A stretch of 7,786 nt of DNA from assembly GCA_028711355.1 (NCBI GenBank), contig JAQTSL010000170.1, positions 1-7,786 on the forward strand. Reading direction: 5' to 3'. The first letter of the stretch is position 1, and each line of letters opens with the position of its first letter. Position numbers and translations under genes: made by a program. The notes beneath the pieces were generated by a model. That model ran no database searches and was not told where the DNA came from. It worked only from the letters and a program-made list of their open reading frames with translations. Below, piece after piece: positions 1 through 5,285 of this stretch. This stretch comes from Rhodoferax sp. GTDB taxonomy: Bacteria; Pseudomonadota; Gammaproteobacteria; Burkholderiales; Burkholderiaceae_C.

Positions 1-341
1 CTTGCGATGTATGCGAGACGGTCCAGCGGCTCGATGGCATGTCGATCCCAATCCAAGAATTGTTTCAGAGCCCGGTCCATGAGCAAAAGGCCCCAGCCAT
101 CTGGCAGCGCGTCGTTGAAGACGCCGTGCAGACCTTCGAAAACCTTGCTCAGTGGCTTGAATGCCCCAGCCTTCAGGTCGAAGGGCTGAAATGGGGATAG
201 AGCGTAGCCTGATTTGATCCATTCGGGATCGTATTCGAACCAGATTGAGCCGCGCTCGTTTGCGTCCTTGGCCAAGCGCCCAACGACGCGGCCGTCCATG
301 AGAACGTCGAGCAGCGCGGCGTGCTTGACCTTTGAGCTCAT
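1..341 (-). CDS. hipA: HipA-like kinase toxin, N-terminal part (runs off the left edge)
   Basis: Reading the - strand from the ATG at 341 gives 113 codons without a stop up to the window edge, so the gene is partial at its 3' end. HipA proteins are Ser/Thr kinases of type II toxin-antitoxin systems; E. coli HipA phosphorylates glutamyl-tRNA synthetase and causes dormancy. What is visible is the N-terminal subdomain: an opening strand (LLDVLMDGRVVGRLA, residues 10-24), the GSIWFEYDPEW segment (about 30-40), and the family hallmark GVFNDALPDGWG at about residues 74-85, followed by LLLMDR. The kinase core and catalytic Asp lie outside the window, so activity cannot be judged. The start codon overlaps the stop of the upstream HTH gene (ATGA), which is typical of translationally coupled hipBA. 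The target in this organism is unknown. Confidence 0.86.
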   Translation of the reverse strand, partial: MSSKVKHAALLDVLMDGRVVGRLAKDANERGSIWFEYDPEWIKSGYALSPFQPFDLKAGAFKPLSKVFEGLHGVFNDALPDGWGLLLMDRALKQFLDWDRHAIEPLDRLAYIA

Positions 342-625
342 CCACGGCCCCTGACCCTGCGCTTTTTGGCGATCTCGTCGATCGACACGACTACACGGGG
401 AGCAAACAGCGCGCCGAAGTCGTCCATGCATCCAAGTACCACAGCGACCTTCAACAAGGATGCGAATGCGATCTCTCCGGTGTGCTCGAATCGTTTCAAT
501 GATGCTTGCGACACGCCGGACCGCTCAGCCATGCTTCGCTGCGACAGGTTTTGGGCCAAGCGCATCGCCTTGGCGCGCTTAGCCACATCGGCGGCCATGT
601 TAGATTGACTTATAAGAGATAACAT
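338..625 (-). CDS. hipB: HipB-like HTH antitoxin / autorepressor
   Basis: This is a 95-residue protein with an XRE/Cro-type helix-turn-helix at about residues 16-68 (AKAMRLAQNLSQRSMAERSG, then VSQASLKRFEHTGEIAFASLLKVA in the usual order of recognition helix and helix 4). A short basic tail ends in KKRRVRGRG. HipB proteins bind operators upstream of hipBA and neutralise HipA; that role is inferred from the fold and from the coupled hipA gene directly downstream. The start is uncertain. The ATG at 625 gives 95 residues, but its first nine (MLSLISQSN) come from AT-rich DNA and look unlike the rest. The ATG at 598 (86 residues) begins MAADVAKRAKAMRLAQ and would leave the CTTATAAG box at 609-616 in the leader. 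Neither start has a strong Shine-Dalgarno sequence. Confidence 0.78.
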   Translation of the reverse strand: MLSLISQSNMAADVAKRAKAMRLAQNLSQRSMAERSGVSQASLKRFEHTGEIAFASLLKVAVVLGCMDDFGALFAPRVVVSIDEIAKKRRVRGRG

Positions 626-648
626 ATGATCTTAAAAGTGCTTAAAGT
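609..648. promoter_or_regulatory. Candidate HipB operator cluster (CTTA-A/T-AAG boxes)
   Basis: Three related boxes lie in the AT-rich DNA at and upstream of the hipB start: CTTATAAG at 609-616 (a perfect palindrome), CTTAAAAG at 631-638 and CTTAAAGT at 641-648. Their starts are 22 and 10 bases apart, close to two and one helical turns, so they would face the same side of the DNA. A CATATG palindrome (623-628) sits between the first two. Cooperative binding by an HTH antitoxin is an inference from position and phasing. The boxes do not match the E. coli HipB consensus (TATCC-N8-GGATA). Confidence 0.35.
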
Positions 649-966
649 TCATTTAGCGGCTTATTTATTATCCACTGCATATTATAAAAAGCAAACAAAT
701 TGGCGGTCGCCATGCCCGGTTGGAGTAATTTCAGGCTCTTCCAAGAGGCGGTTGCCACGATCAGCTCGCTGAGCAAGATTTCGTGAAAGATTTTGCCAGC
801 AGCAACGACCAAGCCGTGTTGCCTGTTGTCCTGCAAGGTTTTCAAAGGCAAGAGAAGATTTGACCTTTCTAGGCCATCGACAGCACCAGCGCCCTGTCTG
901 GCCGGGCAGGACAACAAAAAGCGGCACACCTTGCAACCCAATCCGGCAACACTGATGGAGTTCAAC
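649..966. other. Intergenic region between hipBA and the msr genes, no gene recognised
   Basis: I see no convincing gene in these 318 bases. Open stretches exist in several frames (for example 44 codons at 729-860 on the + strand with no start codon), but none gives a protein I recognise. The left end is AT-rich, while the remainder has a composition closer to the neighbouring genes. A short GC-rich hairpin at 893-910 has no T-tract after it on the + strand. The right end supplies the msrB ribosome binding site: GGAG at 957-960, six bases before the ATG at 967. The region could hold the decayed end of an older gene, but this is not demonstrable by eye. Confidence 0.5.
681..686 (-). promoter_or_regulatory. 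Possible -10 box for the hipBA operon
   Basis: The - strand reads a perfect TATAAT here, about 55 bases upstream of the hipB ATG at 625. The -35 match is poor: GCGACC at an 18-base spacing shares only the central GAC with TTGACA. Transcription from it would run through the CTTA boxes, which would suit repression by HipB. The surrounding AT-richness also makes a chance match quite possible. Confidence 0.3.
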
Positions 967-1263
967 ATGATTCGACGTTCATTTCTTGGCATTTTTGCCA
1001 GTCTTGGCTTGACACACCAAACCGTGTCTGCCAGCAACAGCACCAGCCCAGCGCGCATCGAGCCTTTGCGTTTGACGGACAGCCAATGGAAACAGCGCCT
1101 GACGCCGCAACAATACGATGTCTTGCGCCATGAGGGCACCGAGCCCCCCTCAGCAGCGCGCTGCGAGGGACACCAGGGCCATGTTTTGAACGACGAGCCC
1201 GCACCTACTGGGAAACGCTTTTGCAACAACGGTGTGGCGTTGAAATTTGCGGGTGCTGTATGA
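967..1263 (+). pseudogene. msrB: msrB remnant with in-frame internal deletion (methionine-R-sulfoxide reductase)
   Basis: This is an open frame of 98 codons. Residues 1-22 form an export signal with a twin-arginine-like motif (RRSFLG at 3-8). Residues 37-61 (TDSQWKQRLTPQQY to GTEPP) match the start of the MsrB domain, and residues 65-94 (RCEGHQGHV, PTGKRFCNNGVALKF) match its end. About 60 residues that MsrB normally has between them are missing. They hold the first zinc CxxC pair, the KFDSGTGWPSF region and usually the resolving Cys. Of the second CxxC pair only one Cys (C66) remains. The catalytic Cys (C86, in RFCNNG) is kept. Usual positions F and G in GHVFNDGP are now L and E. The frame is nevertheless open, the SD is good, and the stop overlaps the msrA start. 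I judge it non-functional as a reductase, though a short translated product or a sequence error is possible. Confidence 0.75.
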
Positions 1264-1904
1264 GCAAAATAATTCGATTCCATCGTTTGTTGCGCAGCGT
1301 CAGTGCGCTGATTCTGCTTGGCGTTGCTGCGGCTTCACACGCACAAACCAGCACTGTTGCAGCCAGCTCCGCAACGGAAAAAGCCACTTTTGCAGGCGGC
1401 TGCTTTTGGTGTGTCGAGTCTGACTTTGACAAACTGCCCGGCGTGATCGCCACCACATCGGGTTACACCGGTGGTCAAACGGCCAACCCGAGCTATGAAC
1501 AGGTGTCGGCCCACACCACCGGCCATGCCGAAGCCGTGCAAGTGGTCTATGACCCCACCAAAGTCAGCTATCAACGGCTGGTGGAATATTTCTGGTACAA
1601 CATAGACCCCACCGTGAAAGACCAGCAGTTTTGTGACCACGGCACGCCGTACCGAACGGTCATCTTTGCGCACAACGCCGAGCAGTTGAAGATCGCTCAG
1701 GGATCGCGCGCTGCACTTGAAAAGACCAAGTCTTTCAAAGCCCCCATCGTCACCGAGGTTCTGCCCGCCAGCGCGTTTTACCCGGCAGAAGACTATCACC
1801 AGGACTATTACAAAAAGAACCCGCTGCGCTACAAATACTACCGCGCCAGTTGCGGGCGGGATGCGCGCTTGCAACAGCTCTGGGGCAGTCAGGCGGGTCG
1901 GTGA
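1260..1904 (+). CDS. msrA: Exported peptide-methionine (S)-S-oxide reductase MsrA
   Basis: MsrA reduces the S epimer of methionine sulfoxide in oxidised proteins, using a reactive Cys that is recycled by thioredoxin or a periplasmic reductant. The 214-residue product has the family motifs in order: GGCFWCVE (46-53, catalytic C48), SGYTGG (67-72), GHAEAVQVVYDP (88-99), the VKDQQFCDHGTPYRTVIF region (119-136) and AEDYHQDYY (176-184), plus a C-terminal Cys (C198) in the place of a resolving Cys. Residues 1-28 form a Sec signal peptide (basic start, hydrophobic ALILLGVAAA, likely cleavage after SHA), so it should act in the periplasm. The ATG at 1260 is chosen because it begins the signal peptide and overlaps the msrB stop as ATGA, suggesting coupled translation. 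An in-frame ATG at 1221 lies inside msrB and would disrupt the signal peptide. Confidence 0.95.
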   Translation: MSKIIRFHRLLRSVSALILLGVAAASHAQTSTVAASSATEKATFAGGCFWCVESDFDKLPGVIATTSGYTGGQTANPSYEQVSAHTTGHAEAVQVVYDPTKVSYQRLVEYFWYNIDPTVKDQQFCDHGTPYRTVIFAHNAEQLKIAQGSRAALEKTKSFKAPIVTEVLPASAFYPAEDYHQDYYKKNPLRYKYYRASCGRDARLQQLWGSQAGR

Positions 1905-1928
1905 GAGCCCATGGGGTGACTGTAAGAA

Positions 1929-1971
1929 ATTGACCCAATCCACGACGAACCTGTCAATCGGTTTGCATAAT
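1929..1971 (+). promoter_or_regulatory. Possible promoter/operator ahead of the arsenosugar operon
   Basis: The 93-base gap between msrA and mtnP is the only sizeable gap before the seven-gene run, so a promoter is expected here. It contains CATAAT at 1966-1971 (5 of 6 to TATAAT), an inverted repeat ATTGAC (1929-1934) / GTCAAT (1953-1958), and CTGTCA at 1951-1956, which equals one half of a PhoB box. A second half-site 11 bases on (TTTGCA) is only a 3 of 6 match. The -35 for CATAAT is weak. Which, if any, of these is used cannot be decided from one sequence. I see no clear terminator for msrA. Confidence 0.3.
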
Positions 1972-1997
1972 TTCAGTTTGACGCGATATTTTCAAGA

Positions 1998-2876
1998 ATG
2001 AATCAATCACTGGTCGGCATCATCGGGGGCAGTGGCCTCTATCAAATGGACGCGCTGCAAAATGCGCAAGAGCAAGTGATGGGCACGCCTTTCGGGGCCC
2101 CCTCCGACGTGCTGGTCACGGGGCGTGTGCATGGTGTGCCGGTGGTTTTTTTGGCGCGGCATGGCCGTGGCCACCGCCTGCTGCCCGGTGAGGTACCGTA
2201 CCGCGCCAACATCCATGCCATGAAGCAATTGGGGGTGCGTTACCTGTTGTCGGTGTCGGCCGTAGGCTCCCTGCGGGAAGACTTCAAGCCGCTCGACATG
2301 GTGCTGCCTGACCAGTTGATTGACCTGACCAAACACCGTTCGGGCAGCTTTTTCGGGCAAGGGGCCGTGGCCCATGTGTCAATGGCGCAGCCGGTGTGCC
2401 CGCAGACGGCCGACGCACTGGCGCGCGCGGTGCGCAGCGTACTGGCCATGGATGCCAATGCCGACGGCGTGGTCTTGCACCCAGGCGGCACCTACGTCTG
2501 TATTGAAGGACCACAATTTTCCAGTCTGGCTGAATCAAACTGGTACCGCAGCATGGGTGCGGACGTGATCGGCATGACCAACATGCCCGAGGCAAAATTG
2601 GCGCGAGAAGCGCAAATTGCCTACACCACTCTGGCGATGGTCACTGACTACGACTGCTGGCACCCGCGCCAGGCGCAGGTCAACGCCAACATGGCGCTAA
2701 CCAATCTGCTAAAAAACGCCGATCGCGCGCAAAAAATCGTGGCTGAGGCCATTCGCCTGCTGGGCACCGAGCGCCCCGTGAGTGACTCACACACAGCGCT
2801 AAAAAATGCGCTGGTGACCCGGCCAGAAGCGATGGCACCTGAAGTGCACGCGCGATTGGCATTGTTTCTAAACTGA
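1998..2876 (+). CDS. mtnP: MTAP-type nucleoside phosphorylase, probable arsenosugar-operon member
   Basis: The 292-residue protein belongs to the PNP/MTAP phosphorylase family, which splits 5'-methylthioadenosine (or related 5'-deoxyadenosines) with phosphate into adenine and a ribose-1-phosphate. Visible motifs are GIIGGSGLY (8-15, phosphate loop), RHGRGH (54-59), SAVGSL (87-92), GTYVCIEGP (164-172) with the AES at 178-180, MTNMPEAKLAREA (193-205) and TDYDCWH (216-222). The two Asp residues of TDYD are those that recognise the 6-amino group of adenine in MTAP enzymes, where guanine/hypoxanthine PNPs have Asn. The start is fixed by GIIGGSGLY close to the N-terminus, although the SD is weak. 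It ends 22 bases before arsS. Housekeeping MTA salvage is possible. Its place as first gene of an arsS/arsM operon suggests it handles 5'-deoxyadenosine or the arsenic-bearing nucleoside made by ArsS; this is inference. Confidence 0.92.
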   Translation: MNQSLVGIIGGSGLYQMDALQNAQEQVMGTPFGAPSDVLVTGRVHGVPVVFLARHGRGHRLLPGEVPYRANIHAMKQLGVRYLLSVSAVGSLREDFKPLDMVLPDQLIDLTKHRSGSFFGQGAVAHVSMAQPVCPQTADALARAVRSVLAMDANADGVVLHPGGTYVCIEGPQFSSLAESNWYRSMGADVIGMTNMPEAKLAREAQIAYTTLAMVTDYDCWHPRQAQVNANMALTNLLKNADRAQKIVAEAIRLLGTERPVSDSHTALKNALVTRPEAMAPEVHARLALFLN

Positions 2877-2898
2877 ATCTCAAGACCGATCAATCCTT

Positions 2899-3861
2899 AT
2901 GCACAACACCCTTGCCTTGTTGGAAAAAACCCGCTTTCCGGTGATTCACCGCGCGCGCCTGAACACCTTGCAAGTCAACCTCGGCTACAAGTGCAACCAG
3001 AGCTGTGTGCATTGCCACGTCAACGCCGGACCGAACCGAACTGAAATGATGGACGCTGCAACGCTGGCACTGATACCCCGGGTGCTGGCGGCGCGCGAAA
3101 TCAGCACGCTTGACCTGACCGGCGGTGCGCCCGAGCTGCACGACAGCTTCAGAGACCTGGTGCGCACGGCGCGAGCCATGGGCGTGCGCGTGATCGATCG
3201 CTGCAATCTGACCATTCTGTTGGAGCCCGGTCAAGCAGGGCTGGCCCAATTTCTGGCGGCACAGCGGGTCGAAGTGGTCGCCTCCATGCCCTGCTATTTG
3301 GCCGACAACGTGGACAAGCAGCGCGGTCAGGGTGTCTTTGACCTGAGCATTGCCGCCCTGCTACAGCTCAACGCGCTGGGCTATGGCGGTGCGGATTCAG
3401 GCTTGGTGTTGAACCTGGTCTATAACCCGCAAGGCCCGACGCTGCCGCCCGATCAGCAGCAACTACAGGCTGACTACAAACGCGAACTGCTCGAGCATTT
3501 CGGCATTGTCTTTAACGACCTGTTTGCCCTGACCAATATGCCGATCCAGCGTTTTGGCTCAACCTTGGTGTCCAAGGGCACCTTTGATGCCTACATGGAT
3601 TTGCTCAAAAGCAGCTTTCAGGAACAGAACCTGCCGGGTGTGATGTGCCGCAGCACGGTCAGCGTGGATTGGCAGGGCTGGCTGTCTGACTGCGACTTCA
3701 ACCAGCAGCTCGGTCTGCCGCTGGGAACATCCGGGCTCAAGCGGCACCTGCGCGATCTGCTCAAAACCCGCCTGGATGTGCAGCCCATCCGTGTGGCCGG
3801 CCATTGCTTTGGCTGTACCGCCGGGCAAGGCAGCAGTTGTGGCGGTGCGCTGGAGCGCTGA
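2899..3861 (+). CDS. arsS: Arsenosugar biosynthesis radical SAM protein ArsS
   Basis: ArsS transfers the 5'-deoxyadenosyl group of SAM to dimethylarsenite, giving 5'-deoxy-5'-dimethylarsinoyl-adenosine, the first committed arsenosugar precursor. The 320-residue protein shows LQVNLGYKCNQSCVHCHVNAGP (24-45) with the CxxxCxxC cluster Cys at 32, 36 and 39, which bind the 4Fe-4S cluster. TGGAPEL (74-80) stands for the SAM-binding GGE-type motif, and RCNLTIL (101-107) follows. The C-terminal half is the DUF3641-type domain with further Cys (C250, C265) and the ending GHCFGCTAGQGSSCGGAL (301-318), including C303, C306 and C314. The family was first named rSAM_SeCys because some members carry selenocysteine near the C-terminus; here the GSSCGG position is TGT, an ordinary Cys. 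It sits 22 bases after mtnP and 7 before the glycosyltransferase gene. Confidence 0.93.
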   Translation: MHNTLALLEKTRFPVIHRARLNTLQVNLGYKCNQSCVHCHVNAGPNRTEMMDAATLALIPRVLAAREISTLDLTGGAPELHDSFRDLVRTARAMGVRVIDRCNLTILLEPGQAGLAQFLAAQRVEVVASMPCYLADNVDKQRGQGVFDLSIAALLQLNALGYGGADSGLVLNLVYNPQGPTLPPDQQQLQADYKRELLEHFGIVFNDLFALTNMPIQRFGSTLVSKGTFDAYMDLLKSSFQEQNLPGVMCRSTVSVDWQGWLSDCDFNQQLGLPLGTSGLKRHLRDLLKTRLDVQPIRVAGHCFGCTAGQGSSCGGALER

Positions 3862-3868
3862 ACGCATC

Positions 3869-4552
3869 ATGGCCGCATTGCGCTTGACGATTGTCATGCC
3901 CGTACTCAACGAAGCAGCGGGGATCGCCGCAACCTTGCAGGCGCTGCTGCCGCTACAGGCACGCGGTGTGCAAATCATGGTGGTCGATGGTGGCAGCACC
4001 GACGACACCGTTTTGCGCGTGCGTGCGGCGGGCGTGCAGGTGCTTGACGCACCGCGTGGACGGGCGCTGCAAATGAACGCTGGCGCGCAGCACGCGGCGG
4101 GGCATTTGCTGCTGTTTTTGCATGCCGACACGGTGTTGCCGGATCAGGCCGACACCTTGATTGAAAAGGCGCTCGCCAGCGGCCCTGAAGTCTGGGGTCG
4201 TTTTGACGTGCGCATAGCCGGTCGATCAAGACTGTTGCGCCTGATTGCGGCGCTCATGAACTGGCGCTCGCGCTGGTCGGGTATTGCCACCGGCGACCAG
4301 GCCCTGTTCATGACGCGCGCGGCCTTCGGCCAGGTTGGTGGTTTTCCAGACCAAGCGCTGATGGAAGACATCGAAATGTCGTCGCGCCTGCTCAAACTCT
4401 CGCGACCCGCTTGCCTGCAAGCCCAGGTCACCACTTCGGGCCGACGCTGGGAATCGCGTGGCGTATGGCGCACCGTGTTGCTGATGTGGCGCCTGCGCCT
4501 GGCCTACTGGTTCGGTGTGGCACCGCAACAGTTGGCGCAACGATATCAGTGA
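3869..4552 (+). CDS. GT2 family glycosyltransferase, TIGR04283-type (arsenosugar/ArsS-associated)
   Basis: The 227-residue protein has a GT-A fold with the family 2 features: TIVMPVLNEAAG (7-18), VVDGGSTDDT (38-47), a DxD-like site LHADT (84-88), TGDQALF (141-147) and the MEDIEMS segment (165-171) that usually holds the catalytic base. The later RRWESRGVWRT (192-202) and WRLRLAYWFG (207-216) match the short GT2 subgroup found next to ArsS genes (rSAM/selenodomain-associated transferase 2, TIGR04283). There is no clear membrane anchor beyond mildly hydrophobic patches, so it is likely cytosolic or peripheral. The ATG at 3869 is chosen because it puts the first beta strand at the N-terminus. 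An upstream in-frame ATG at 3776 lies inside arsS. Donor and acceptor are unknown; attaching the aglycone or extending an arsenic-bearing ribose is the likely role by context. Confidence 0.88.
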   Translation: MAALRLTIVMPVLNEAAGIAATLQALLPLQARGVQIMVVDGGSTDDTVLRVRAAGVQVLDAPRGRALQMNAGAQHAAGHLLLFLHADTVLPDQADTLIEKALASGPEVWGRFDVRIAGRSRLLRLIAALMNWRSRWSGIATGDQALFMTRAAFGQVGGFPDQALMEDIEMSSRLLKLSRPACLQAQVTTSGRRWESRGVWRTVLLMWRLRLAYWFGVAPQQLAQRYQ

Positions 4553-4562
4553 AGGCAAGCAG

Positions 4563-5267
4563 ATGACCCTGACCAAACCCCGTCTCGTACTCTTTGCCAA
4601 GGCAGCACAAGCTGGCGCGGCTAAAACCCGGTTAGCCCCGGCGCTGGGTATGCAAGGCGCTGCTGACTTGGCGCGTCACATGCTTGACTTCGCGCTGGGG
4701 CAGGCCTTGGCTACCGGGCTGGGGCCGGTCGAGTTGTGCATGAGTCCGGCACCATCGGACCCCGCTTGGCGCGGCATGACACTGCCCGCCGCAGTCATGT
4801 GCACATCACAGGGCGCAGGCGGTCTGGGCCAGCGCATGAACCGGGCGGTGCATCGTGTCACCCAGGCGTCCAAAGAGCCCGTGCTGCTGATGGGAACCGA
4901 CTGCCCAGCGCTGACGGCCGCTCGGCTGGTCGAGGCGGCTGGGCAGCTTCAAAGCCACGATGCAGTGCTGGTTCCAGCGACCGACGGTGGCTACGTACTG
5001 ATCGGTCTGAACGCGCCATGCCCGGCGGTTTTTTCGCAGATGTCATGGAGCACATCTCGGGTGAGCGCTGAGACGCTGCGCCGTATGGCAGATCTGTCCA
5101 TGCGCGTGTGGCGCAGCCCGCCACTGCACGACATCGACGAACCGGCCGATTTGGTGCATCTTCCTGCCGGCTACCCTTTTTCCTTATTTAAAAAAACGAC
5201 TGTTAGCCCAATATGCACGGGCTCAGGCAGCTCTTTATTCAACCGAGATTGTTCAATAGCTTATTGA
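4563..5267 (+). CDS. DUF2064 glycosyltransferase-like protein, TIGR04282-type (ArsS-associated)
   Basis: The protein resembles the DUF2064 nucleotidyl/glycosyl-transferase-like family found beside ArsS genes (transferase 1, TIGR04282). Motifs are LFAKAAQAGAAKTRLAP (10-26, nucleotide-sugar binding loop), GQRMNRA (89-95), LLMGTDCPALT (108-118), PATDGGYVLIGL (138-149) and HDIDEPADL (189-197). The ATG at 4563 is preceded by GAAGG seven bases upstream, a good SD; an earlier in-frame ATG at 4515 would overlap the GT2 gene. The conserved domain normally ends soon after DIDEPADL. Here the frame continues for another 37 residues (198-234) over AT-rich DNA, of a sequence I do not recognise, starting near an A7 run (5190-5196). 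The exact reaction is unknown; work with the GT2 neighbour on the sugar part is inferred. Confidence 0.87.
   Translation: MTLTKPRLVLFAKAAQAGAAKTRLAPALGMQGAADLARHMLDFALGQALATGLGPVELCMSPAPSDPAWRGMTLPAAVMCTSQGAGGLGQRMNRAVHRVTQASKEPVLLMGTDCPALTAARLVEAAGQLQSHDAVLVPATDGGYVLIGLNAPCPAVFSQMSWSTSRVSAETLRRMADLSMRVWRSPPLHDIDEPADLVHLPAGYPFSLFKKTTVSPICTGSGSSLFNRDCSIAY
5253..5267. repeat. Perfect 6-bp dyad (TCAATA-GCT-TATTGA) before arsM
   Basis: The arms TCAATA (5253-5258) and TATTGA (5262-5267) are exact complements around a 3-base centre. The dyad covers the stop codon of the DUF2064 gene and ends 18 bases before the arsM ATG, in DNA more AT-rich than the genes around it. It could be an operator (ArsR-type sites often show TCAA...TTGA arms), or simply chance. 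It is too short and GC-poor, and lacks a T-tract, to be a terminator. Confidence 0.35.
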
Positions 5268-5285
5268 TGATCTGAGACCCACGCC

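Noticed and set aside
669..673. TATCC as half of an E. coli-type HipB operator
   Set aside because: The matching GGATA at the N8 spacing is absent.
729..860. 44-codon start-less open stretch as the relic of a degraded gene
   Set aside because: It has a protein-like look but no recognised similarity, and competing open frames exist on both strands; evidence is too thin for a feature.
893..910. GC-rich hairpin as a transcription terminator
   Set aside because: The stem is about 7 bp with G-T pairs and is not followed by a T-tract on the + strand; on the - strand there is no known transcript that would end there.
793..966. N-terminal extension of the msrB frame from an ATG at 793
   Set aside because: The added 58 residues are not protein-like for this family and would bury the twin-arginine signal; the ATG at 967 has a GGAG at the right distance.
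642..1283. Long - strand open frame (213 codons) across the msrB remnant and its upstream region
   Set aside because: It runs antisense to the clear msrB segments, shows no recognisable domain, and has no SD or partner gene; it looks like a chance open frame in GC-rich DNA.
3559..4131. 190-codon - strand open frame spanning the arsS/GT2 junction
   Set aside because: It crosses two well-supported + strand genes and has no recognisable motif.
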